A DNA stretch of 64,000 bases, taken from positions 739,001 through 803,000 of the forward strand of contig NW_027192673.1 of assembly GCF_949987515.2 (NCBI RefSeq), written 5' to 3'. Below, in pieces: positions 37,778-49,161 of the stretch (the stretch's first letter is position 1; the number at the start of each line of letters is the position of its first letter). Position numbers and translations under genes: made by a program. The DNA is from Delphinus delphis (Eukaryota; Chordata; Mammalia; Artiodactyla; Delphinidae). The notes below the pieces were generated by a model that searched no databases, had not been told where the DNA came from, and saw only the letters and a program-made list of their open reading frames with translations.

Positions 37778-37847
37778 TTGGCCAAAAAGGGTGTATGCGT
37801 TCTTTTCTGTATATATTCAAGAAAAGGGCATACACTTTTTTAGCCAA
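37778..37847. repeat. Relic palindrome of D2
   Basis: An imperfect inverted repeat. Left GTGTATGC pairs with right GCATACAC, whereas the array uses GCGTATGC/GCATACGC, so both arms differ from the array consensus in a matched way. Outer bases extend to GTTGG...CCAAC. Confidence 0.85.
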
Positions 37848-38689
37848 CCAAACAGGTGGGCACTGGAAGTCAATACTACAAAAGATATCACTTCGCATCA
37901 GTCAGAAGAGCCATCCTCATAAAGCGTAAACAACAGAAATGCAGGACAGGGCAACGAGAAGAGGGAGCCCTGTGAGACTTATAGTGGAAATGTATATTGC
38001 CAACGGCCATTCTGGAGAAGTGTATTGTGTTTACTAAAGCATCTAAAAAATGAGCTACAGAGCATAGGGCACTTGCACTCATGGGCGTATATCTTGGGAA
38101 AAACAAAAATCGAGAGGACACAGGCACCCCAATGTTTACCCCCTCTCTGTTTAAAAGATCCTCGACTAGGATATAACTTAAATGTCTCTGGAGGGGAAAA
38201 ATGGATAGAGATGTGGTACTTAGGTAGAGTGGAATATTATTCAGCCTGGAAATCAATGAAATATGGCCAGTTGTAACGACTCCGGAGGAGTTACGTATGA
38301 TCATTCTAAGTGACAGAATTCAAAAAGAAAAAGACACATATCATAAGATATCACTTAAAGGTGGAATCCAAAATGGCTACACATGAAATAAATTACAAAA
38401 CAAAAACATAGTCAAATATGTAGAAAACACGCATAAGGCTGCTAAACGGGAAAGGTGGGGAGGGGTGAGGCATCATCCAGGAGGTTGAAATTAGCAAAGA
38501 TACCATTCCAAATACCAAACTGATAATCAACAAGGCCTACACGGTAGCTAAAAGAACTGCACTCAGCACACTCAAGTCACCGGAAAAGAATATATACGAC
38601 TGGTAAGAATCTGAAAAAGAATTTATTGATGTCTCTCTGTACGTGAATCAAGTGGATGTACAGCAGCAAGAAACAGAGCTTTGAAAATC

Positions 38690-38850
38690 AGCTGTAACCA
38701 ATATAGTAATAAATTGAAAAAAATAAACGACAGAGAGACAGAGAAAACCTCTTACAACTTTTCCTCAGGGACGGTGATGCAACATGGATTGAACACATCT
38801 AGACCCACAGCAGGATGAGACATAAGGCTGGAAACTGTTTGCGCTAAGAG
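38690..38850 (+). repeat. Junction segment kept in D2, absent from 1.58-kb monomers
   Basis: It holds an A-rich AATAAATTGAAAAAAATAAA stretch that fits a decayed L1 3' end and poly-A, then non-L1 sequence including GATGCAACATGGATTGA and AGACATAAGGCTGG. The equivalent place in array monomers goes directly from CAGCAGTGA to TAGGATTGG. Borders are approximate. Confidence 0.75.
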
Positions 38851-39517
38851 AAATGTGAGGTTGGGTGAGGAAATGCACACCCTTTAAAGTAATACTACCT
38901 GGTACCCATTCAATGGGTCCCAAATCTGCAGGTTCAAGGGATCTTCCTACAGCTAAAACATGCATGGAAAACCCAGAGGACTGTACACCATGTGATCGGG
39001 AGATGTGTCTAAAATGCACCTCATTTATCCTCTCCTGGTGCTCCTGTTCACCATTCCAGCCACGCTACTTAGAATCTCCCCACTTGGAGAATCAGCACAT
39101 TTAAACTTCTGTTTCACACATTTTGCAAATTGTGAGGAGGATGAACGGGAAGAGGGGGAACCAATGAGAGAAGAGTTGTAGGGGTTTGGACGGGCACATA
39201 TCACTCTAATTTCCCATTAAGAATAAGAATTAAAGAAAGGCTCAGCCTGCCTCGCCGGAGCCAAAATAGGGCCTGAAGCAATCCTGCGGGTTTGAGGCCA
39301 GCTCACAAAAGAGCAACTTAAAAAATGGAGCTCAGGGTCACTGCAATTCACAAACCTGCAGAGTTATAAATGAAAACTAACGTCCAAAAATATGTTGAGG
39401 TAAGGCAAAGAAGAGGATCTGAATGCAAGACAGAATTGCAAGAAACAGATTTCAAGAGATAGATTGGACTCGTCTTTAACGCACATGAAAAGCGGCAGAA
39501 TTTCGACAATGATGCAG

Positions 39518-39589
39518 TTGGCCCAAAAGGGCGTATGCGTTTTTTCCTGATTATATCCAGGAAAAAACGCATACGCACTTTATGGGCAA
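39518..39589. repeat. Relic palindrome of D3
   Basis: 72 bp long with several arm mismatches near the outer ends (TTGGCCCAAAAGG against CTTTATGGGCAA) and an altered centre (TGATTATATCCAGG). The inner arms remain paired. Confidence 0.88.
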
Positions 39590-40430
39590 CGAAGCAAGCA
39601 AGCAATGCAAATGTGCACAACAAAGAAGTCTCACTTCCCACCGGTCAAAAGGGCCATCCTAAAAAATTGTAAAAACCAGAAATGCAGGACAGGCCATGGA
39701 GAACAGGGAGCCTTTATACGTTGATGGGCAGTGTGTGAACTGCCGAGAGCCACTCTGGAGAAGTGTATGGTGGTTCCTAAATCATCTAAAAAACAGAGCT
39801 ACAGAGCATAGGACACTTCCAATCATGGGAGTATATCTAGGGAAGTCTAAAAATCAACAAGACACAAGCACACCACAGTTTAGGGCTACTCTGTTTACAA
39901 GAACCTCAACTTCAGTACACCTTAAATATCCCAGGAAAGAGAACAATGGATAAAGAAGATGTGGTACTTATGTACAATGGAATATCTCTTCACCATGAAA
40001 TCAATGTAATAAGGCTAGTAGAAGGATAAAGAGTGGATTTAGGTCCGATAATACTACTTGAAATAAGTCAAACAGAAAAAGAAACATATCATAAGATATC
40101 ACTTATAGAGGGAGGGTAAATATGGCTGCACAAGAAATGAATTACAGAACAGAACAGTGTCTCACATTTAGAAAACACACTTATGTCAGCTTAAGGGGAA
40201 AGGAGAGGTGGGGTGATGCATAAAACCAGAGTTTGAAATTAGCACAGATACCGTTCAATAAACCAAATAGGTATTAGACAAGATCTACACCTTGCTCAAT
40301 GAACAGGCCTCAACACACCCTATACACCGCAGAGAAATATATCTGAGGAATAAGAATCTTAAAACCCATGTATTGATATATCTCCATAAGGGAATCAAGT
40401 GTGTGCAGAGCGGCACAAACACAGCAGTGA

Positions 40431-40600
40431 AAAGGAGCTAAACCCCATTATAGAAATAAATTTTAAAAACAAAACGCTGAAACAATGAAAGAGAGAAAAA
40501 TTCTTACAAAATTCGCTCAGGGGATGTGATGCAACCTGGATTGACCACATATAAACCCACAGCTGGATAAGACATAAGGCTGGACACTTGGGGCTGACAG
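40431..40600 (+). repeat. Junction segment kept in D3, absent from 1.58-kb monomers
   Basis: It lies between ACAGCAGTGA and GATTGGTGAG, which are adjacent (2-3 bp apart) in every array monomer. It includes AAATAAATTTTAAAAACAAAA, GATGCAACCTGGATTGA and AGACATAAGGCTGG; the last two match D2, so the segment is ancestral and not a private insertion. Confidence 0.85.
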
Positions 40601-41267
40601 GATTGGTGAGCTTTGGTGAGCAACTGCTGAAAGTTTAATGCAATACTTCATGCTACTCAGTCCAAGGGTCCCAACACTCCAGGTTGAAGGGAATCTTCCT
40701 ACAGCTAAACCATGCTTGGGAAACCCAGCGACTGGTATACCATATGATCGGGAAAGGTTTCTAAAACGCACCTCATTTTTCCTCTCCTGGGGCTCCGGAT
40801 CGACATTCCAGCCGCTTTACTAACAACATCCCCACATGGAGTCAATGCCTTTAAGTTCTGGTATCGCACAGTCTGCAGTTAGTGCAGAGGATGAATGGGA
40901 ATAGGGGGAACCAGTGAGAAACTAGCTGTAGCGGTTTCAATGGGCACATGTCACTCTAATATCACATCAGTAAGAAGAATTAACCAAAGGCACAGCAAGG
41001 TGCCCCAGAAGAAAAATAGGGCTTCAAGGAATCCTGTGGTTATGGGGCAAGACCACAAAAATAAGAGCTAAAAAATGGAGCTAAGGGCCACTGCAATTCG
41101 AAAACCTGCAGAGTTATAAAGGCCAACTATTTTTTAAAAATATATTGAGGTAAGGCTATGAAGAGGCATTGAAAGCAAGGCAGAATTGCAGGAAACCGAT
41201 TTCAGGAGGTAGACTGGAATTGCATTGAAAGCATATGAAGAGAGTCAGAAACTCGACAATGATGCAC

Positions 41268-41339
41268 TTGGCCAAAAAGGGAGTATGCGTTTTTTCCTGA
41301 ATATATTCAGGAAAAAACGCATACTCCCTTTTTGGCCAA
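41268..41339. repeat. Palindrome with matched changes in both arms (M21)
   Basis: The left arm reads GGGAGTATGCG and the right arm CGCATACTCCC, where the array consensus has GGGCGT and ACGCCC. Two substitutions 46 bp apart keep all 72 bp perfectly palindromic. Confidence 0.95.
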
Positions 41340-42845
41340 CCAAGCAAGCTTGCAAAGGAAATCTGCACTACAATGAAGTCTCACTTCCCCCCGGTCAAAA
41401 GGGCCATCTGAAAAAAGTGTAAAATCCATAAAGGCACGACAGGCCATGGAGAACTGGGAGCCTTCTTATGCTGATGGCCGGGATGTAAATTGCCAACAGC
41501 CACTCTGGAGAAGTGTATGGTGTTTCCTGAAACATCTAAAAAACAAAGCAACAGAGCCTAGGGCACTTCCACTTATGGTCCTATAGCTTAGGGAAATTAA
41601 AATCAAAAAGACACAGCCACCCCAAAGTTTGGGACGGCTCTGTTTACAAGAACCTCGTTTACGGTACAAGTTCAATATCGCAGAAAGTGAAAAATGGATA
41701 AAGAACTTGTGGTACTTACGTACAATGCAATATCACTCAGCAATGAAATCTATGTAATCAGGCCCGTAGCAGCATAATGAGTGGATTCAGGTATGATGAT
41801 TCGAACTGAAATAAGTCACACAGAAAAGAAACATCATAAGGTATCATTAATACACAGAATGTCGACTTGGCTACACATGAACTGAATTACAAAACAGAAC
41901 AGTGTCTCAAGTTTAGAAAACCAACTTATGCTTGCTTAAGGGGGAAGGTGAGTTGGGGTGCTGCATAAAACCAGAGATTGAAATGAGCACAGATAAAGTT
42001 CCTTAAGCCAAATATGGAATAGACAAGAGCTACTCCTTGCTCAACGAAATGGACTCAACACCCCATATTAAACGCCTAAGAATGTACCTGACTAGTAAGT
42101 ATCTTAAAACCTATGGATTGCTATGTCTCCAAAAGAGAATCAAGCGTGTGTACAGGGGCATAAACGCAGCAGTGATAGGATTGGAGAGGTTCGGTGAGCA
42201 AATGAAGACCCTTTGAAGTCATATTGCATGGTACCCATTCCACGGGTTTCAACTACCCAGGTTTAAGGTATTCTTCCTTCAGCTAAAACATGCATGTGGA
42301 ACCCAGAGTATGATCATCCGTGTGAACGGGAGACGTGTTCAAATATGTCTCAGTTTTCTTCCCCTGGTACTCGGGTGCAACATTCCAGACGCTTTACTAA
42401 CACTCTACCAACTTGGAGAGTCAGCGCCTTTAACCTCCTGTTTGGCCCAGTTTGCAATTTCTGCGGAAGATGAACAGGAATAGCGAGAACCAATGAGAGA
42501 CTAGCTGGAGGTGTCTGGACGGGCAAATTTAACTCTCATTTCCCACCAGGAAGAGGAAATAACCAAAGGCTCAGCGTGCCGTGCCGGAACTAGATTAGGG
42601 CCTGAAGCCATCCTGCGGTGTTGCGGCCAGCTCACAAGAAAGCGAGTTGAAGAAAGAGCTCAGGGGCACTGTAATTCACAAACCTGCAGAGTTATAAATG
42701 ACAACTATCGTCCAAAAATATACTGAAGTAAGGCTGCCAAGAGGACTTGAAAGCGGGGCAGAATTGCAGGAAACCGATTTCAGGAGGTAGACTGGAATTG
42801 CATTGAAAGCATAGGAAAAGAGGCAGAACGTCCACAATGATGCAC
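41268..42845 (+). repeat. Satellite monomer M21, border mosaic, subtype 1-like
   Basis: Length is 1,578 bp. It has array-like sequence with relic patches, for example AAGGTATCATTAATACACAG near 41,838 and GGGGGAAGGTGAG near 41,940, which match M20 at the other side of the island. It is the first short-form monomer after the relics. Confidence 0.92.
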
Positions 42846-44424
42846 TTGGCCAAAAAGGGCGTATGCGTTTTTTCCTGAATATATTCAGGAAAAAACGCAT
42901 ACGCCCTTTTTGGCCAACCAAGCAAGCTTGCAAAGGAAATCTGCACTACAATGAAGTCTCACTTCCCCCCGGTCAAAAGGGCCATCTGAAAAAAGTGTAA
43001 AATCCAGAAAGGCAGGACAGGCCATGGAGAACTGGGAGCCTTGTTATGCTGATGGGCGGGATGTAAATTGCCAACAGCCACTCGGGAGAAGTGTATGGTG
43101 TTTCCTGAAACATCTAAAAAAAAAGCAACAGAGCCTAGGGCACTGCCACTTATGGTCCTATAGCTTAGGGAAATTAAAATCAAAAAGACACAGCCACCCC
43201 AAAGTTTGGGACGCCTCTGTTTACAAGAACCTCGTTTACAGTACAAGTTCAACATCGCAGAAAGTGAAAAATGGATAAAGAAGTTGTGGTATTTACTTAC
43301 AAAGCAATATCACTCAGCAATGAAATCTACGTCATCAGGCCCTTAGCAGCACAATGAGTGGATTCAGGTATGATGATTCTAACTGAAATAAGTCACACAG
43401 AAAAAGAAACATCATAAGATATCAGTAATACACGGAATGTAAACTTGGCTACACAGGAACTGAATTACAGAACAGAACAGGGTCTCAAATTTAGAAAACC
43501 AACTTATGCTTGCTTAAGGGGAAAGGTGAGTTGGGGTGCTGCATAAAACCAGAGATTGAAATGAGCACAGATAAAGTTCCTTAAGCCAAATATGGAATAG
43601 ACAAGAGCTACTCCTTGCTCAACGAAATGGACTCAACACCGCATATTAAACGCCTAAGAATGTACCTAACTAGTAAGTATCTTAAAACCTATGGATTGCT
43701 ATGTCTCCGAAAGAGAATCAAGCATGGGTACAGGGGCATAAACGCAGCAGTGATAGGATTGGAGAGGTTCGGTGAGCAAATGAAGACCCTTTGAAGTCAT
43801 ATTGCATGGTACCCATTCCACGGGTTTCAACTACCCAGGTTTAAGGTATTCTTCCTTCAGCTAAAACATGCATGTGGAAGCTAGAGTATGATCAACCATG
43901 TTATCGGGAGATGTGTTCAAATATGTCTCAGTTCTCGTACCCTGGTACTCGGGTGCAACATTCCAGACGCTTTACTAACACTCTCCCCACTTGGAGAGTC
44001 AGCGCCTTTAACCTCCTGTTTGGCCAAGTTTGCAATTTCTGCGGAAGATGAACAGGAATAGCGAGAACCAATGAGAGGCTTGCTGGAGGTGTCTGGACGG
44101 GCAAATTTAACTCTCATTTCCCACCAGGAAGAGGAATTAACCAGAGGCTCAGCGTGCCGTGCCGGAACCAGATTAGGGCCTGAAGCCATCCTGCGGTGTT
44201 GCGGCCAGGTCACAAGAAAGCAAGTAGAAGAAAGGAGCTCAGGGGCACTGTAATTCACAAACCTGCAGAGTTATAAATGACAGCTATCGTCCAAAAATAC
44301 ACTGAAGTAAGGCTGCCAAGAGGACTTGAAAGCGGGGCAGAATTGCAGGAAACCGATTTCAGGAGGTAGACTGGAATTGCATTGAAAGCATAGGAAAAGA
44401 GGCAGAACGTCCACAATGATGCAC
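42846..44424 (+). repeat. Satellite monomer M22, subtype 2, palindrome perfect
   Basis: Length is 1,579 bp. Its 3' part (GGCCAAGTTTGC near 44,023; AAGCAAGTAGAAG near 44,217) recurs in M31. Confidence 0.92.
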
Positions 44425-46003
44425 TTGGCCAAAAAGGGCGTATGCGTTTTTTCCTGAATATATTCAGGAAAAAACGCATACGCCCTTTTTGGCCAACCAA
44501 GCAAGCTTGCAAAGGAAATCTGCACTACAATGAAGTCTCACTTCCCCCCGGTCAAAAGGGCCATCTGAAAAAAGTGTAAAATCCAGAAAGGCAGGACAGG
44601 CCATGGAGAACTGGGAGCCTTGTTATGCTGATGGGCGGGATGTAAATTGCCAACAGACACTCGGGAGAAGTGTATGGTGTTTCCTGAAGCATCTAAAAAA
44701 CAAAGCAACAGAGCCTAGGGCACTGCCACTTATGGTCCTATAGCTTAGGGAAATTAAAATCAAAAAGACACAGCCACCCCAAAGTTTGGGACGCCTCTGT
44801 TTACAAGAACCTCGTTTACAGTACAAGTTCAACATCGCAGAAAGTGAAAAATGGATAAAGAAGTTGTGGTATTTACTTACAAAGCAATATCACTCAGCAA
44901 TGAAATCTATGTCATCAGGCCCTTAGCAGCACAATGAGTGGATTCAGGTATGATGATTCTAACTGAAATAAGTCACACAGAAAAAGAAACATCATAAGAT
45001 ATCAGTAATACACGGAATGTAAACTTGGCTACACAGGAACTGAATTACAGAACAGAACAGGGTCTCAAATTTAGAAAACCAACTTATGCTTGCTTAAGGG
45101 TAAAGGTGAGTTGGGGTACTGCATAAAACCAGAGATTGAAATGAGCACAGATAAAGTTCCTTAAGCCAAATATGGAATAGACAAGAGCTACTCCTTGCTC
45201 AATGAAATGGACTCAACACCGCATATTAAATGCCTAAGAATGTACCTGACTAGTAAGTATCTTAAAACCTATGGATTGCTATGTCTCCGAAAGAGAATCA
45301 AGCATGTGTACAGGGGCATAAACGCAGCAGTGATAGGATTGGAGAGGTTCGGTGAGCAAATGAAGACCCTTTGAAGTCATATTGCATGGTACCCATTTCA
45401 CGGGTCTCAACTCTCAAGGTTTAAGGTATTCTTCCTTCAGCTAAAACATGCATGTGGAACCCAAGTATGATCAACCATGTGAACGAGAGACGCGTTCAAA
45501 TGTGTCTCAGTTTTCCTCCCCTGGTACTCGGGTGCAACATTCCAGATGCTTTACTAACACTCTCCCCACTTGGAGAGTCAGCGCCTTTAACCTCCTGTTT
45601 GGCACAGTTTGCAATTTCTGCGGAAGATGAACAGGAATAGCGAGAACCAATGAGAGGCTAGCTGGAGGTGTCTGGACGGGCAAATTTAACTCTCATTTCC
45701 CACCAGGAAGAGGAAATAACCAGAGGCTCAGCGTGCCGTGCCGGAACCAGATTAGGGCCTGAAGCCATCCTGCGGTGTTGCGGCCAGCTCAAAAGAAAGC
45801 GAGTTGAAGAAAGGAGCTCAGGGGCACTGTAATTCACAAACCTGCAGAGTTACAAATGAGAGCTATCGTCCAAAAATAGACTGAAGTAAGGCTGCCAAGA
45901 GGACTTGAAAGCGGGGCAGAATTGCAGGAAACCGATTTCAGGAGGTAGACTGGAATTGCATTGAAAGCATAGGAAAAGAGGCAGAACGTCCACAATGATG
46001 CAC
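44425..46003 (+). repeat. Satellite monomer M23, subtype 2, palindrome perfect
   Basis: Length is 1,579 bp. CTGAAGCATC and GCACTGCCAC near 44,683-44,728 are shared with M33. Confidence 0.92.
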
Positions 46004-47582
46004 TTGGCAAAAAGGGCGTATGCATTTTTTCCTGAATATATTCAGGAAAAAACGCATACGCCCTTTTTGGCCAACCAAGCAAGCTTGCAAAGGAAATCTG
46101 CACTACAATGAAGTCTCACTTCCCCCCGGTCAAAAGGGCCATCTGAAAAAAGTGTAAAATCCAGAAAGGCAGGACAGGCCATGGAGAACTGGGAGCCTTG
46201 TTATGCTGAAGGGTGGGATGTAAATTGCCAACAACCACTCGGGAGAAGTGTATGGTGTTTCCTGAAACATCTAAAAAACAAAGCAACAGAGCCTAGGGCA
46301 CTTCCACTTATGGTCCTATAGCTTAGGGAATTTAAAATCAAAAAGACACAGCCACCCCAAAGTTTGGAACCGCTCTGTTTACAAGAACCTCGTTTACAGT
46401 ACAAGTTCAACATCGCAGAAAGTGAAAAATGGATAAAAAAGTTGTGGTATTTACTTACAAAGCAATATCACTCAGCAATGAAATCTGTGTCATCAGGCCC
46501 TAGGTAGCACAATGAGTGGATTCAGGTATGATGATTCTAACTGAAATAAGTCACACAGAAAAAGAAACATCATAAGATATCAGTAATACACGGAATGTAA
46601 ACTTGGCTACACAGGAACTGAATTACAGAACAGAACAGGGTCTCAAATTTAGAAAACCAACTTATGCTTGCTTAAGGGTAAAGGTGAGTTGGGGTGCTGC
46701 ATAAAACCAGAGATTGAAATGAGCACAGATAAAGTTCCTTAAGCCAAATATGGAATAGACAAGAGCTACTCCTTGCTCAAAGAAATGGACTCAACACCGC
46801 ATATTAAACGCCTAAGAATGTACCTGACTAGTAAGTATCTTAAAATCTAGGGATTGCTATGTCTCCGAAAGAGAATCAAGCATGTGTACAGGGGCAAAAA
46901 CGCAGCAGTGATAGGATTGGAGAGGTTCGGTGAGCAAATGAAGACCCTTTGAAGTCATATTGCATGGTACCCATTCCACGGGTTTCAACTACCCAGGTTT
47001 TAGGTATTCTTCCTTCAGCTAAAACATGCATGTGGAACCCAGAGTATGATCAACCATGTGATCGGGAGACGTGTTCAAATATGTCTCAGTTTTCCTACCC
47101 TGGTACTCGGGTGCAACATTCCAGACGCTTTACTAACACTCTCCCCACTTGGAGAGTCAGCGCCTTTAACCTCCTGTTTGGCACAGTTTGCAATTTCTGC
47201 GGAAGATGAACAGGAATAGCGAGAACCAATGAGAGGCTAGCTGGAGGTGTCTGGACGGGCAAATTTAACTCTCATTTCCCACCAGGAAGAGGAAATAACC
47301 AAAGGCTCAGTGTGCCGTACCGGAACCAGATTAGGGCCTGAAGCCATCCTGCGGTGTTGCGGCCAGCTCAAAAGAAAGCGACTTGAAGAAAGGAGCTCAG
47401 GGGCACTGTAATTCACAAACCTGCAGAGTTATAAATGACAGCTATCGTCCAAAAATAGGCTGAAGTTAGGCTGCCAAGAGGACTTGAAAGCGGGGCAGAA
47501 TTGCAGGAAACCGATTTCAGGAGGTAGACTGGAATTGCATTGAAAGCATAGGAAAAGAGGCAGAACGTCCACAATGATGCAC
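46004..47582 (+). repeat. Satellite monomer M24, subtype 2, left arm damaged
   Basis: Length is 1,579 bp. The left arm has lost one C and has a G-to-A change (GTATGCATTTTTT); the right arm is consensus. Confidence 0.92.
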
Positions 47583-49161
47583 TTGGCCAAAAAGGGCGTA
47601 TGCGTTTTTTCCTGAATATATTCAGGAAAAAACGCATACGCCCTTTTTGGCCAACCAAGCAAGCTTGCAAAGGAAATCTGCACTACAATGAAGTCTCACT
47701 TCCCCCCGGTCAAAAGGGCCATCTGAAAAAAGTGTAAAATCCAGAAAGGCAGGACAGGCCATGGAGAACTGGGAGCCTTGTTATGCTGATGGGCGGGATG
47801 TAAATTGCCAACAGACACTCAGGAGAAGTGTATGGTGTTTCCTGAAACATCTAAAAAACAAAGCAACAGAGCCTAGGGCACTTCCACTTATGGTCCTATA
47901 GCTTAGGGAAATTAAAATCAAAAAGACACAGCCACCCCAAAGTTTGGGACGCCTCTGTTTACAAGAACCTCGTTTACCGTACAAGTTCAATATCACAGAA
48001 AGTGAAAAATGGATAAAGAACTTGTGGTACTTACGTACAATGCAGTATCACTCAGCAATGAAATCTATGTCATCAGGCCCGTAGCAGCATCATGAGTGGA
48101 TTCAGGTACGATGATTCTAACTGAAATAAGTCACACAGAAAAAGAAACATCATAAGATATCACTAATACACGGAATGTAAACTTGGCTACACAGGAACTG
48201 AATTTCAGAACAGAACAGGGTCTCAAATTTAGAAAACCAACTTATGCTTGCTTAAGGGTAAAGGTGAGTTGGGGTGCTGCATAAAACCAGAGATTGAAAT
48301 GAGCACAGATAAAGTTCCTTAAGCCAAATATGGAATAGACAAGAGCTACTCCTTGCTCAACGAAGTGGACTCAACACCGCATATTAAACGCCTAAGAATG
48401 TACCTGACTAGTAAGTATCTTAAAACCTATGGATTGCTATGTCTCCGAAAGAGAATCAAGCATGTGTACAGGGGCATAAACGCAGCAGTGATAGGATTGG
48501 AGAGGTTCGGTGAGCAAATGAAGACCCTTTGAAGTCATATTGCATGGTACCCATTCCACGGGTTTCAAATACACAGGTTTAAGGTATTCTTCCTTCAGCT
48601 AAAACATGCATGTGGAACCCAAGTATGATCAACCATGTGAACGGGAGACGTGTTCAAATATGTCTCAGTTTTCCTCCCCTGGTACTCGGGTGCAACATTC
48701 CAGACGCTTTACTAACACTCTCCCGACTTGGAGAGTCAGTCCCTTTAACCTCCTGTTTGGCCCAGTTTGCAATTTCTGTGGAAGATGAACAGGAATAGCG
48801 AGAACCAATGAGAGACTAGCTGGAGGTGTCTGGACGGGCAAATTTAACTCTCATTTCCCACCAGGAAGAGGAAATAACCAAAGGCTCAGCATGCCGTGCC
48901 GGAAACAGATTAGGGCCTGAAGCCATCCTGCGGTGTTGCGGCCAGGTCACAAGAAAGCGAGTTGAAGAAAGGAGCTCAGGGGCACTGTAATTCACAAACC
49001 TGCAGAGTTATAAATGACAGCTATCGTCCAAAAATAGACTGAAGTAAGGCTGCCAAGAGGACTTGAAAGCGGGGCAGAATTGCAGGAAACCGATTTCAGG
49101 AGGTAGACTGGAATTGCATTGAAAGCATAGGAAAAGAGGCAGAACGTCCACAATGATGCAC
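47583..49161 (+). repeat. Satellite monomer M25, subtype 1, palindrome perfect
   Basis: Length is 1,579 bp. Marks AGCAGCATCATGAG, GAAGTGGACTC and TTTCAAATACACAGG are duplicated in M27. Confidence 0.92.

Larger units (their letters stand above)
37778..39517 (+). repeat. Relic long satellite monomer D2 (1,740 bp)
   Basis: It has the same order of parts as the array monomers but is about 160 bp longer and heavily diverged. Its L1 part keeps clearer L1 words (GGAATATTATTCAGCC near 38,231; TGATAATCAACAAGG near 38,520; AATCTGAAAAAGAAT near 38,608). It retains an L1 tail and junction segment (~38,690-38,850) missing from all 1.58-kb monomers. Confidence 0.88.
39518..41267 (+). repeat. Relic long satellite monomer D3 (1,750 bp)
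   Basis: A second complete long-form monomer, less diverged than D2 and followed directly by M21. It contains the extra junction segment (~40,431-40,600). From ~41,180 its 3' end becomes nearly identical to the array, which marks the homogenisation border. Confidence 0.9.

Noticed and set aside
41380..41440. tRNA-derived SINE or tRNA gene in the island or monomers
   Set aside because: No A/B box pair with a cloverleaf-compatible stem was recognised.
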